Part shown: one piece after another, positions 8,055-16,735 of the stretch
How positions within the stretch are numbered: position 1 is the first letter of the stretch
Layout of the letters: every line of letters begins with the position of its first letter
Origin: Hoeflea_A sp963921345
GTDB lineage: Bacteria > Pseudomonadota > Alphaproteobacteria > Rhizobiales > Rhizobiaceae
Assembly: GCA_963921345.3 (NCBI GenBank)
Contig: CAWUFE020000002.1
Coordinates: forward strand, 1,364,001-1,428,000
DNA: 64,000 nucleotides
Reading direction: 5' to 3'
Notes under the pieces: generated by a model
The model's input: only the letters and a program-made list of their open reading frames with translations
What the model was told of the DNA's origin: nothing
Databases searched by the model: none
Made by a program: the position numbers and the translations under genes

Positions 8055-8972
8055 CTATCCGCCGGGCTGTTCCTCTCGCTCCCTGCCCGGCCCGAGCCGC
8101 GCCAGAAGCACGCCGCCGATGATCACCAGCGCACCGCCCGAAATGTCGAGCAGGCTCAGCTGCTGCCCGAAGGCCACCGCTCCGAGCACCGCCGCAAACG
8201 GTATGGCGGCGTAGCCGATCGGCACGACCACAATGGCATCGCCCGCCTGAAAGGCCCGGATCCAGCACAGCTGGCCGACCAGCGCCAGCGGGCCGATCGC
8301 CAGCAGCCACAGCAGGCTGTAGCCGTCGACCGGCTTCCACAGGAACAGGACCGGGATCAGCAACATCAGGACGGCCAGAATGTTGACGTAGGTCATGATG
8401 GCGACCGGCCGTTCGCGCCCGGAAAGCAGCTTGATGAAAAACAGTTCGGAGCCCGACATGACGGCGCCGAATACCGCGAGCCCGAGGCCGAAAAACGGCG
8501 ATCCGGCCACGCCCTCCGTCGCTTCGGCGCGGGCAATCAGCATGGCGCCGGCGAGGCAGATCATGGCGGCCAGCCAGTGCATCGGCCCTGCCCGCTCCTT
8601 CAGCAGCACCACAGCCAGGAGCATCGCAACAACTCCGCTGGTCAGGCTCACGGCCGTGGCATTCTCATAGGCCAGGAACAGCGGCGCGGAGATGATGCAC
8701 AGCTCGCCGAGCACCCCGGTGGCGGCGCGCGCCACGTGCAGGCTCGGCCGCGGGCTCTTGATCGAGGCGAGCCCGCCCCGGAAAACCGTTACGAAAAGGA
8801 CGATGACGATACCGGCGCCGAGATATCGCATGAAGACGACCTGCACGGGATCGGCCTCGGCGCTGACGAATTTGGCCGAAGCGAAGACGAAGGTGAACAC
8901 GAAGGCCGCTCCGAGGGACCAGAGGACCGCCTGCACTGTCGATGCGTTCAATTGCAATCGAGATCCTTCCAT
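8055..8972 (-). CDS. DMT-superfamily (EamA) exporter, copy 2
   Basis: A 305-residue inner-membrane protein with two EamA repeats and about ten membrane segments. It is clearly paralogous to the gene just upstream: both contain VVFMRY/IVFMRY, TGVLGELCIISAPLF/TGVFGELCIISAPLF and PIGYAAIPFAAVLGAVAF/PIGYASIPFAAVLGAVAF. The start at 8972 overlaps the TGA of that gene (TGATG), so the pair is translationally coupled. Substrate unknown; members export amino acids or other metabolites. Confidence 0.85.
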   Translation of the reverse strand: MEGSRLQLNASTVQAVLWSLGAAFVFTFVFASAKFVSAEADPVQVVFMRYLGAGIVIVLFVTVFRGGLASIKSPRPSLHVARAATGVLGELCIISAPLFLAYENATAVSLTSGVVAMLLAVVLLKERAGPMHWLAAMICLAGAMLIARAEATEGVAGSPFFGLGLAVFGAVMSGSELFFIKLLSGRERPVAIMTYVNILAVLMLLIPVLFLWKPVDGYSLLWLLAIGPLALVGQLCWIRAFQAGDAIVVVPIGYAAIPFAAVLGAVAFGQQLSLLDISGGALVIIGGVLLARLGPGREREEQPGG

Positions 8973-9868
8973 CACTGAACTCCGGCCTGGGCGCTGCGCG
9001 ACGTTACATAGGCAAGCAGCGCTCCGCCGACCACCACGAGGGCGGCGCCGGCGATCTCCATGACGCCAAGGTCCTGCCGGAAGGCGACGGCGCCGAGCAC
9101 GGCGGCGAACGGGATACTGGCGTATCCGATCGGAACGACGAACAGAGCGTCGGCGCATTGGAAAGCCCTGATCCAGCTGAACTGACCGATCAGCGCCACC
9201 GGTCCGAGCATGACCAGCCAGACCAGGTCGCCGCCGGAGACGGGCTGCCAAACCATCAACGCCGGTACCAGGGTCATGGCGACGGCAAGGCCGTTGGCGT
9301 AGAGCATGATGCCAAGCGGCGTCTCGAGTCCCGACAGGAGCTTGATATAGAAGGTCTCGACGCCCGACAGCATGGCGCCGAAGAGCGCAAACCCAAGCCC
9401 GAAGAGCGGCGCGTCCAGTGCCCCGAATCCGGCATCGGCGCGGGCAATCACCATGGCGCCGGCGAGGCAGGTCATCGCTGCCACCCAGTGCACCGGACCA
9501 GCCTTTTCCTTGAGCAGAACGGCCGCCAGGATCATGGTTATGACACCGTCGGTCAGGCTGATCGCCGTGGCGTCCTCATAGGCGATGAACAGCGGCGCCG
9601 AAATGATGCACAACTCGCCGAAAACGCCGGTTGCGACGCGGATGAGATGGATGCGCGGCTGCGGGCTTTTAACCGGCAGGAAGCCACCGTGCCGAACGAG
9701 CACAATGGCCGCGACGACAATGGCCGCGCCGCAATAGCGCATGAATACGATCTGGATCGGATCGACCGCGCGGCCGACGATTTTCGCCGACGCGAAGACC
9801 AGCGTGAAGATGAAGGCGGCGCACAGGGCCCAGCCAACAGCCGCCAGTGTCGATCGATCCAGATGCAC
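8972..9868 (-). CDS. DMT-superfamily (EamA) exporter, copy 1
   Basis: A 298-residue EamA protein with ten predicted membrane segments, first gene of a two-gene operon with its paralogue. Sequence blocks shared over the whole length indicate tandem duplication rather than a split transporter. The two copies may form a heteromer or have diverged in substrate (inference). A 19-bp palindrome lies 46-64 nt upstream of the start. Confidence 0.85.
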   Translation of the reverse strand: MHLDRSTLAAVGWALCAAFIFTLVFASAKIVGRAVDPIQIVFMRYCGAAIVVAAIVLVRHGGFLPVKSPQPRIHLIRVATGVFGELCIISAPLFIAYEDATAISLTDGVITMILAAVLLKEKAGPVHWVAAMTCLAGAMVIARADAGFGALDAPLFGLGFALFGAMLSGVETFYIKLLSGLETPLGIMLYANGLAVAMTLVPALMVWQPVSGGDLVWLVMLGPVALIGQFSWIRAFQCADALFVVPIGYASIPFAAVLGAVAFRQDLGVMEIAGAALVVVGGALLAYVTSRSAQAGVQ

Positions 9869-9913
9869 GGTCGCTCCGTCGTTCGTGCCGTCCGTTTACC
9901 CTACAGGCCGGTT

Positions 9914-9932
9914 GGTTTCCGAATCGGAAACC
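9914..9932. promoter_or_regulatory. 19-bp palindrome upstream of the tandem DMT genes
   Basis: GGTTTCCG-AAT-CGGAAACC is a perfect inverted repeat with 8-bp arms. It lies between the DMT operon start (9868) and the stop of the exported protein gene (9984). No T-tract follows it on the minus strand, so an operator for the DMT operon is more likely than a terminator, though both remain possible. Confidence 0.4.
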
Positions 9933-9983
9933 GACGCAAGGGGCACCATGGCCGCACGGAGAGGCTATGACCAGCCGGTCGCT

Positions 9984-10451
9984 TCAGGGCTGGCGGGTAA
10001 ACACTGCCCGCAGCAGCACCGCGTCGCCTAGATCGCTTTCGATGTAGGTCAGCAGCAACCGGTCCTTGTCGAGCAGGCGACCGCGGTAAATCCCCGTGTC
10101 CTCGACCTCGGCCATCGTGATCTCCTCGCCGTCGATGCCGACCAGTCCGATGAAGGCCTCGCGGCCGCCCACCTGCGAGTTTTCGCCGATGTCGGACGAT
10201 CCCTCGAAATCTTCGTTCATTTCCCAAACCGCGGCGCCGACGAAAAACTCGCCATCCTGTCTCTCAATGATCAGCGAAGTCGTCTCCTCGCCGATCGCAA
10301 AGACGCCGTCATCATAGACGGCAGCCCGGTACTTGCCGGTCCAGGTGCCGATCAAGTCGGGCATCTCCTGGGCGCGAACAGCAACCGCCGGCAAGATCAG
10401 CAGCACAGCAAGAGTGACTTTGAAGCAAATATGCCAGGACATCCGCATCAT
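9984..10451 (-). CDS. Exported protein of unknown function
   Basis: A 155-residue protein with a clear Sec signal peptide: a basic start followed by a hydrophobic core, and AVRAQE as the likely cleavage region near residue 28. The mature part is acidic and rich in beta strands, beginning with DLIGTWTGKYRAA, reminiscent of lipocalin-like extracellular domains. A strong AGGAGG site precedes ATG 10451. It lies 99 nt beyond phnN on the same strand, but nothing links it to phosphonate use. Confidence 0.65.
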   Translation of the reverse strand: MMRMSWHICFKVTLAVLLILPAVAVRAQEMPDLIGTWTGKYRAAVYDDGVFAIGEETTSLIIERQDGEFFVGAAVWEMNEDFEGSSDIGENSQVGGREAFIGLVGIDGEEITMAEVEDTGIYRGRLLDKDRLLLTYIESDLGDAVLLRAVFTRQP

Positions 10452-10550
10452 CGGGAATCCTCCTCTATGCGGTCCAACGACAGCGCAAGGTTAGGCAGCA
10501 AATGCGCTTTCGCTGTGACAGCCGACGGAATGTTCGGGTCGGAAGTCGTT

Positions 10551-11162
10551 TCAGGAATACTTGCGACGGGTGGCACGGATGGCTGCGACCAAAGCCGCAC
10601 CGCCGATTTCGACGGCGCTGCTGTTGTCGATCTCCAGCGCGTTGTAGAGGGAGCGGTCGAGCGCGGCGCTGCGGTCGAGGCGCTTGAGGATCTCGTCGCG
10701 GCTTTCGCGGCCGCGCGCCGCCAGGCGATTGGCCAGCACCTCGCGCCGCGCCGTGATGTTGATGGCAACGAAATGGGCATAGCGGGCCTGTAGCCGCGAC
10801 AATGCGGCACGCGACCCGTTGCAGACGGCGGTGTGGCCCGCGCGGATGCGTTCGTCGATTTCAACCGGCAGCCCGTATTTGAGTCCGTGAGCATCCCAGC
10901 CCATGGCGAATTCGCCGGCGCGCCGAGCAGCCTCGAATTCCTCTTCCGTCGCCGGCACATGATCCTCGGTCGCACCGTCGGCCGGTCGGGTAATCACCCG
11001 CTGCACGAAGAAGATGCCGTCGTCCCCCGCCAGTTCACGGCGGGCGAAATTCATCAGTGTGTCCTTGCCGGCACCGCTCGGCCCGACCACGGCGACAAAG
11101 GCGCCACCGCGGATCGGCAGGGCCCTGCCCAGCAAATCGACCGGATCGCGCGCCAAGTTCAT
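10551..11162 (-). CDS. phnN: Ribose 1,5-bisphosphate phosphokinase
   Basis: A 203-residue P-loop kinase of the guanylate-kinase-like fold that makes PRPP from ribose 1,5-bisphosphate, salvaging the ribose left after C-P lyase action. The Walker A motif GPSGAGKD is at residues 27-34, followed by the RVITRPA segment typical of PhnN. The start at 11162 overlaps the phnM TGA (TGATG), so translation is coupled. A longer frame to 11189 lies inside phnM and is rejected. Confidence 0.92.
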   Translation of the reverse strand: MNLARDPVDLLGRALPIRGGAFVAVVGPSGAGKDTLMNFARRELAGDDGIFFVQRVITRPADGATEDHVPATEEEFEAARRAGEFAMGWDAHGLKYGLPVEIDERIRAGHTAVCNGSRAALSRLQARYAHFVAINITARREVLANRLAARGRESRDEILKRLDRSAALDRSLYNALEIDNSSAVEIGGAALVAAIRATRRKYS

Positions 11163-12301
11163 CAGACGACCCGCCGGCCTTCGCGCCACACGGTGCGTAC
11201 CACCGGAATCTCGTGTTCGACGCAGACCCGCACCAGATCGGCGCGCTTGCCGGTGGCGATTTCGCCGCGGTCGTCGAGGCCACCGGCTTCGGCCGGGTTT
11301 TTCGATACCATCGCAACCGCCTTGGGGAGCGTAATGCCGTCCACCATGCCATCAAGGGCAAAGGCGGACTGGATCAGGCTGAAAGGGATATAGTCGGAAG
11401 ACAGGATGTCGAGCAGGCCGTGTTCGGCCAGATCGCGTGCCGCCACATTGCCCGAGTGGGAGCCGCCGCGCACCACGTTCGGCGCGCCCATGAGCACCGC
11501 CATGCCCGCCTTTCTGGACGCCTCGGCCGCCTCGAACGTCGTCGGAAATTCGGCCACCTGAATGCCTTGCTCGATCGCCTCCTCGACGTGAGCGAGCGTC
11601 GCATCGTCATGGCTTGCCAGCACGATATCGCGATCGCGGCAGGCGTCGGAGATCGCCTTGCGATGGCGCGGCGAGTTGGCCTCGGACTGGGCGATGCGTT
11701 TTTCGCAGAATGCCCGGAACACCTCGTCCGACATCTTCAGCTTGCCCTGATAGTAGGCGCTGTAGGCTTCCATTCTGGCAAACTGGCGCTGGCCCGGTGC
11801 GTGGTCCATCAGCGAAACGAGGCGCACACGATCGTTTTCGTCGTAAGCGGTGAAGTTGTCATGGCAGTCCGGTCCCGACACTTCGCAGCGCAGATGCAGG
11901 AAGTGCTCCGCCCGCAGCCGGTCCTTGCGCGTTCCTTCCTCGATGGCCTCGGCCAGAACCAGCATGTCGTCCGCCTGCAGATCGCCGTCTTCATTAATGC
12001 CCAGCCGAAGCGCGTCGAAGACGGTGGTGATGCCGGACGCACAGATTTGCGCGTCATGCGCCAGCACGGCAGCCAGCGGGTTCCAGCGCACTTTCGGTCG
12101 CGGTGCGTAGTGGCCCTCGAGATGGTCCGTGTGCAATTCGACAAGACCGGGAATGATGTAGTTGCCCTCCATGTCCTCGCCGCCGGTCACGCTCGGGGAC
12201 CGGTCGATATCGGCGATCACGCGGTCGCGGATCAGCACCGCGCCTTTGACGATTTCGTCCGCCAGGACGAGAGTGGCATTCTTCAAAAGCAGTTCGGACA
12301 T
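11162..12301 (-). CDS. phnM: Alpha-D-ribose 1-methylphosphonate 5-triphosphate diphosphatase
   Basis: A 379-residue amidohydrolase-fold enzyme that removes pyrophosphate from the alkylphosphonate ribose triphosphate made by PhnGHIL, giving the substrate of PhnJ. Metal ligands appear in GLVELHTDHLE (His57, Asp59, His60) and later in LASHDDAT and SSDYIP. ATG 12301 follows an AGAGAG site. It precedes phnN with a coupled start. Confidence 0.93.
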   Translation of the reverse strand: MSELLLKNATLVLADEIVKGAVLIRDRVIADIDRSPSVTGGEDMEGNYIIPGLVELHTDHLEGHYAPRPKVRWNPLAAVLAHDAQICASGITTVFDALRLGINEDGDLQADDMLVLAEAIEEGTRKDRLRAEHFLHLRCEVSGPDCHDNFTAYDENDRVRLVSLMDHAPGQRQFARMEAYSAYYQGKLKMSDEVFRAFCEKRIAQSEANSPRHRKAISDACRDRDIVLASHDDATLAHVEEAIEQGIQVAEFPTTFEAAEASRKAGMAVLMGAPNVVRGGSHSGNVAARDLAEHGLLDILSSDYIPFSLIQSAFALDGMVDGITLPKAVAMVSKNPAEAGGLDDRGEIATGKRADLVRVCVEHEIPVVRTVWREGRRVV

Positions 12302-12353
12302 GTCTCTCTTTCGCGTATCGGACAATGGTGGCGCCACCGTCGCCACCGAAAAC

Positions 12354-13061
12354 TCAGGCACTTCTCAGCTGTTCCAGCGCACCCAACGGATGCAGCGAAT
12401 GCACCTGGAACGGCGCACCCTGCTCCGACTCGACGAACAACGCAATGTTGCGCACCTCGATGGGCTCGCTCAGAACCGGGTCGAAAAAGGTGTGCAGCGC
12501 CTGCTCCACCCTGGCCGATTCGTCCGCAGCGATCGGACCGGTCAAGGTCATGTGGAACCGGAACTCTTCGAAGACGTAAGGATAACCCCAACGCTGCAAA
12601 TTTGCGAGTTGCGAAGGCGTCAGTTTTTCCGGATTGCGGCGCTCGATCTCGGCCTCCGTCAGCGGAGCCCGGAAAGCATCGAATTCCCGTGTGACCCGCG
12701 CTGCCAGATCGGTCAGATCGGGCACCGGCATGGAGGGCACCAGCGCAAAAAACGGCCCCAGCTTGCCGACTTCCATGCGCGGAATCTCGAACGCCGGAAC
12801 AGTGGCCGCAAACGTCATGAGCGAATGCAGCAAAGCCTCTTCGCTGTTGCTGTCGGCCAGTCGGAACGGCGCCTTCAGAGTGCCGTGAAAACCGTAACGC
12901 CGCGGCGCGGCTGTGACGTAAGCGATTTCGGCCGGATTGAGCCCGGTGATCGCCGGCGGCTCGACCATTTCGTCGGTGAACGCGTTGCGCCCCAGCCAGT
13001 TGGTCGCCACCCGGCTGACCGGATCGTTCAGTGGCGGCGCGAAGTAGATCGCATAACGCAT
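12354..13061 (-). CDS. DUF1045, phosphonate-associated 2H-phosphoesterase-like protein
   Basis: A 235-residue protein of the DUF1045 family found with C-P lyase genes. Two H-x-T motifs, FHGTL (His59, Thr61) and FHMTL (His170, Thr172), are the hallmark of the 2H phosphoesterase fold and imply hydrolysis of a cyclic phosphate. This would suit the 5-phosphoribosyl 1,2-cyclic phosphate that PhnJ releases, a job done by PhnP in E. coli; no phnP is present here. That substitution is an inference. ATG 13061 is preferred over TTG 13070 because GAGGA sits at proper spacing. It lies between phnE and phnM. Confidence 0.85.
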   Translation of the reverse strand: MRYAIYFAPPLNDPVSRVATNWLGRNAFTDEMVEPPAITGLNPAEIAYVTAAPRRYGFHGTLKAPFRLADSNSEEALLHSLMTFAATVPAFEIPRMEVGKLGPFFALVPSMPVPDLTDLAARVTREFDAFRAPLTEAEIERRNPEKLTPSQLANLQRWGYPYVFEEFRFHMTLTGPIAADESARVEQALHTFFDPVLSEPIEVRNIALFVESEQGAPFQVHSLHPLGALEQLRSA

Positions 13062-13169
13062 GGGTTTCAATCCTCGCCCTCGGAATGATGAGTGGCTGAA
13101 TTAGCTGATTTGCATGACAGTTTCATGCCAGGACCGGATCTTTTAGCATGTCGAAGCGCCTGCGCGAAG

Positions 13170-14732
13170 CTAGCCCAGTCGACTTTCGCGACCCATGACT
13201 CGGCCGCGTATCGCGTTGGAAATATTATCGAAAACGAAGACGGTGATGAGGATCAGGATCACCATATAGGCGACGTTCTCCCAATCGGCATTGGTGCGCA
13301 TGGCTTCCCACAGCTTGAGACCGATTCCGCCAGCACCGACGGCGCCGATGATGGTGGCGGACCGGGTGTTCGATTCCCAGAAGTAGAGCGACTGGCTGGC
13401 GAAGACCGGCAAGACCTGCGGCAGCACTCCGAAACGCTGCACCAGCACCGGCGCGGCGCCGACCGAGCGGATGCCTTCGCGCTGGCGGTCGTCGATGTTC
13501 TCCAGCGCCTCGGAATAGAGCTTGCCGAACGTGCCGGTATCGGTGAAGAAGATCGCCGAAATACCGGCCAGCGGTCCGGGGCCGAAGGCGCGGGTGAAGA
13601 ACAGCGCCCAGATCAGCATGTCGACGCAGCGCAGGAAGTCGAACAACCGCTTCAGCACCTGATTGACCAGCCGGTAGGGCGTGATATTGCGGGCCGCGAA
13701 AAAGGACAGCGGCAGCGCAACGAAGGTGGCGAACAGCGTAGCGACGAAAGCCATGACGATGGTCTGCAACAGCTTGATCCAGACATCGGCATGCTGCCAT
13801 TCGGCGTTGTAGAGGAAATTGTCCCAGGCCAGCGCCGCGTTGGACACGGCCGGGTCCAGCCTATCGCCGGAGAAGATCAGGCCGACGACTTCCGAAAAGC
13901 TCTTGCCCCAGAACGGCGAATAGGTGTCGAACCAGAAGTTCTCCCAGCCGAGGAAGCGGCGACGGACCTTGACTTCGTCGCTTTCGACCTCGATCGATCC
14001 GGCAAAGCCGAAATTCATGAGGATGTAGCCGCCCTCGTTCCTTTGCGAAGCCCAGTCCGGCAGCGGCCCGCGCGCAACCACGGTTTGCTCCGGTACGATA
14101 TCGATCTCCAGCGTCCCGCCGCCATAGTCGACGCGCACCAGCCGCGGCAGCACTTGCGCCTTCGCGCCTCCGAGCTCCAGTTCGACGCGCGTCACGACGG
14201 TCTCCGTCACGATGCGGGTCTCGGTTACCGGCTCTGGCTCAGCCACCTGCCCTTGCTTGAGACCGCTGGTCGAAGAATCGATGCCGCTGCCGCCCTCCTG
14301 GGTCCCGGGCGCGCCCTGGACCATGAAGCTGTTGACGGTGGATTTCGAACTGGTCTCCGTGCCGCGCCCGCCGTCGATCTCGACCGTGATCTCGCGCTCG
14401 ACAGTTTCCGACGTTTTCCGCAGCCAGCCCGGATCGGGCTTTTCGCCGAGCGGCGAGAAGCGCGGGAACTCGACCCGCAGATAGTCGCCGTCATACTCGA
14501 TGTCGGGCCGCGCCTCGTAGCTGACCCAGTCGGCCAGGTAGTTGCCGGCGATGCCCCAATTGCCATTGGCGAAGGTGGCGCCGATGCCGAAAAACACCCA
14601 GGCAAAGCCAAGATAGGCGACGGCCGCAAGCGCGATCAGAGGCGTGCGGGCGCGTTCCAGGAACGGCCTGTTGAAGACCGCTTGGTGGCGGGAAACGATG
14701 GAATCGACCGCTTCGGAGGACAGAGCGTTCAT
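13170..14732 (-). CDS. phnE: Phosphonate ABC transporter permease with large soluble insert
   Basis: A 520-residue permease; ordinary PhnE proteins have about 260-320 residues. One membrane segment near residues 31-50 is followed by a soluble stretch of about 200 residues (roughly 60-270) rich in Glu, Thr and Val, then a standard binding-protein-dependent permease domain (about 300-510) with the SVGAAPVLVQRFGVLPQVLP loop that contacts the ATPase. The insert probably sits in the periplasm. It follows the other permease gene by 3 nt. Long inserts of this kind are known in rhizobial PhnE. Confidence 0.88.
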   Translation of the reverse strand: MNALSSEAVDSIVSRHQAVFNRPFLERARTPLIALAAVAYLGFAWVFFGIGATFANGNWGIAGNYLADWVSYEARPDIEYDGDYLRVEFPRFSPLGEKPDPGWLRKTSETVEREITVEIDGGRGTETSSKSTVNSFMVQGAPGTQEGGSGIDSSTSGLKQGQVAEPEPVTETRIVTETVVTRVELELGGAKAQVLPRLVRVDYGGGTLEIDIVPEQTVVARGPLPDWASQRNEGGYILMNFGFAGSIEVESDEVKVRRRFLGWENFWFDTYSPFWGKSFSEVVGLIFSGDRLDPAVSNAALAWDNFLYNAEWQHADVWIKLLQTIVMAFVATLFATFVALPLSFFAARNITPYRLVNQVLKRLFDFLRCVDMLIWALFFTRAFGPGPLAGISAIFFTDTGTFGKLYSEALENIDDRQREGIRSVGAAPVLVQRFGVLPQVLPVFASQSLYFWESNTRSATIIGAVGAGGIGLKLWEAMRTNADWENVAYMVILILITVFVFDNISNAIRGRVMGRESRLG

Positions 14733-14735
14733 CGG

Positions 14736-15701
14736 TCAGCTTCCCCCGAAGGCAAATGCCTGGTCGCCGACGATGCGCTTGCGCAGATGCGCCGAGAGCT
14801 GATCGACGGCGACGATGGTGCAGAACAACAGAATGATGATGGCCAGAGTCTTGGCCTCGTGGCCACGGCTGATCGACAGGCGCAGCGATTCACCGATGCC
14901 ACCGCCGCCGACCGCACCGATAATCGTAGAGGCGCGCACATTGATCTCGAAGCGCAGCAGCGCGTAGGACAGGAAGTTCGGCATCACCTGCGGAACAATG
15001 GCGAACCAGACCCGTTCGATCCAGCTGCCGCCGGAGGCGCGCAGGCCCTCCTCGGCGCGCATGTCGACGTTCTCGACCACTTCGAAGAACATCTTGCCGA
15101 GCGCGCCGATGGTGTGAATGGCCACTGCGATAATCGCCGGAATGGGACCGAGCGACAGGATGGCGAGGAAAAAGCCGGCGATGACGATTTCGGGAAAGGC
15201 GCGCAGCAGTTCCATGAAGCGGCGCACGAAAAAGCGCAGCCAGCGCCGGGTCGTCAGGTTGGACGCGGCCAGAAAACACAGGATGAAGCCGAAAAAGAAA
15301 CCGATCAGCGTCGCCACCAGGGCGATGTTGATGGTCTCGATCATCTTGTAGACATATTCCGGCAGGTAGAAGCCTTCGGTGATGTAATGGCGGCCCTCGA
15401 CATAGTTGAACTTGAGACTGCCGTCCTCATAGGGGCTCGGCAGGTCGAACAGGGCGCGCCAGATCTCCATGCCGTCGCGCGGCATCAGGTCGCCGATGAA
15501 ATCGAAGAAGTGCGGCAGGCGGTCGAAGAACTTGCCGGCATTGGTGGCGTTGGCGAACCACAGCGAGCCGCCGAGGGCGACGGCGAGTAGCAGAATGCCG
15601 CCCCAGGTGTAGAGACGCCGCTTGAAGGCGAGTTCTTCCCAGTGGCGCTCGATGGCGCGGCCCTGTTGCGACAGGGCGACCGGCGGTACCGCGGATGTCA
15701 T
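14736..15701 (-). CDS. phnE: Phosphonate ABC transporter permease
   Basis: A 321-residue inner-membrane permease with about six segments and the cytoplasmic EGLRASGGSWIERVWFAIVP loop (EAA-like) that couples to PhnC. It partners the longer permease downstream, as expected for PhnE1E2 heterodimers. A strong hairpin separates it from phnD upstream. Confidence 0.9.
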   Translation of the reverse strand: MTSAVPPVALSQQGRAIERHWEELAFKRRLYTWGGILLLAVALGGSLWFANATNAGKFFDRLPHFFDFIGDLMPRDGMEIWRALFDLPSPYEDGSLKFNYVEGRHYITEGFYLPEYVYKMIETINIALVATLIGFFFGFILCFLAASNLTTRRWLRFFVRRFMELLRAFPEIVIAGFFLAILSLGPIPAIIAVAIHTIGALGKMFFEVVENVDMRAEEGLRASGGSWIERVWFAIVPQVMPNFLSYALLRFEINVRASTIIGAVGGGGIGESLRLSISRGHEAKTLAIIILLFCTIVAVDQLSAHLRKRIVGDQAFAFGGS

Positions 15702-15724
15702 GGCATGGATCCGAAAAGAGAAAT

Positions 15725-15755
15725 GCGGCGCCGCGGGGTCGATCCGCGGCGCCGC
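15725..15755 (-). promoter_or_regulatory. Intra-operon hairpin between phnD and phnE
   Basis: GCGGCGCCGCGG (15725-15736) and CCGCGGCGCCGC (15744-15755) are perfect 12-bp inverted arms with a 7-nt loop. The hairpin lies just past the phnD stop and before the permease start. There is no T-tract. Such structures commonly protect the binding-protein message from 3' decay and lower downstream permease expression. Confidence 0.6.
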
Positions 15756-15762
15756 CCGGCAT

Positions 15763-16671
15763 TCAGCTGCCGATTTTTGCCTTACGCGCGGCGATGATGG
15801 TCTTGTAGAAGTTCTCGTCGACTTCCGTGAAACCCTTGTAGTCGCCGCCCTGGATGGCCGCGAAGCACTGCGGGTCCTTTTCCGGCAGAGCCAGCATGAA
15901 CTCCCGGAACTTCTGCTTCATGTCGCCGTCCATCGACGAGCGGACGACGATCGGACCGTTGGGAATCTGCGGCGACTGCCAGACCTGGACGAGATCGCCC
16001 ATGTCGAGGATGCCCTTGTCGACCATCTTGCGCAGGTTGCCGGAGGTATAGCCGTCGTCGAACTTGCCGACGCCCGAAGACCAGGTGGTGCCGGCGTCGA
16101 AATTGCCCTTGACCACCTCGAGAACCAGGTTCTCATGGCCGCCGCCGAAGCCGGTCTCGCCGAAATACTGATCGAGCGGCATGCCGACGTCGCCCGGCAG
16201 CGAAACGCTGGGCACCAGATAGCCGGAGGTGGAGTCGGGGTCGGCGAAGCCGAGCTTCTTGCCCTTCATGTCCTCGAGCGTCTTGATGCCCGAGTCCTTG
16301 CGCGCGACCATGACCGCATAGTAGCCGGTCGAACCGTCGGTCTGGATGGTGGTGAGGATCGGCTCGACGGCCTTCGGGTCGGCGAGATAGACCTTGGCGT
16401 AACCGGAGGCGCCGAGTTCGGCGTAGTCGAGGGTGCCGCCGAGCAGGCCCTGGATGACGCCGTCATAGTCGGCGGCCGGGAAGAGCGACACTTTTTCGAC
16501 ACCGATGGCTTCCGGCAGAAGCTCTATCATGCACTGGAAGTTGCGCAGCCGGTCGGCCTCGTTTTCGCCGCCGAGGATGCCGATGCGGAAATCCTTCAGG
16601 TCTTCGGCCTGGGCCGCGCCGGCTGCCATGGCGGCCAGGGCGACGGTGGTCAGCAGGGTCTTTTTGAACAT
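15763..16671 (-). CDS. phnD: Phosphonate ABC transporter substrate-binding protein
   Basis: A 302-residue periplasmic binding protein. The signal peptide MFKKTLLTTVALAAMAAGAAQAEDL is cleaved after AQA (about residue 22). The mature part has PhnD features: FRIGILGGENEADR at the start, a DPDSTSGYLVP ligand loop, and ATTWSSG-like GTTWSSGVG. ATG 16671 follows AGGAGA; a longer frame to 16830 reads through phnC. It is the second gene of phnC-phnD-phnE-phnE. Confidence 0.94.
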   Translation of the reverse strand: MFKKTLLTTVALAAMAAGAAQAEDLKDFRIGILGGENEADRLRNFQCMIELLPEAIGVEKVSLFPAADYDGVIQGLLGGTLDYAELGASGYAKVYLADPKAVEPILTTIQTDGSTGYYAVMVARKDSGIKTLEDMKGKKLGFADPDSTSGYLVPSVSLPGDVGMPLDQYFGETGFGGGHENLVLEVVKGNFDAGTTWSSGVGKFDDGYTSGNLRKMVDKGILDMGDLVQVWQSPQIPNGPIVVRSSMDGDMKQKFREFMLALPEKDPQCFAAIQGGDYKGFTEVDENFYKTIIAARKAKIGS

Positions 16672-16735
16672 GGATATCTCCTGTCTTGTCCGTGTCAAAC
16701 TCAGGGTTTCGGGATTGTCTGCGCAGGGGCTGGCG

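Noticed and set aside
13092..15590. An 832-codon open frame on the plus strand opposite the two phnE genes
   Set aside because: It is the antisense shadow of GC-rich permease genes; it has low-complexity Arg/Asp/Gly-rich sequence and no family motifs, while the minus strand encodes clear permeases.
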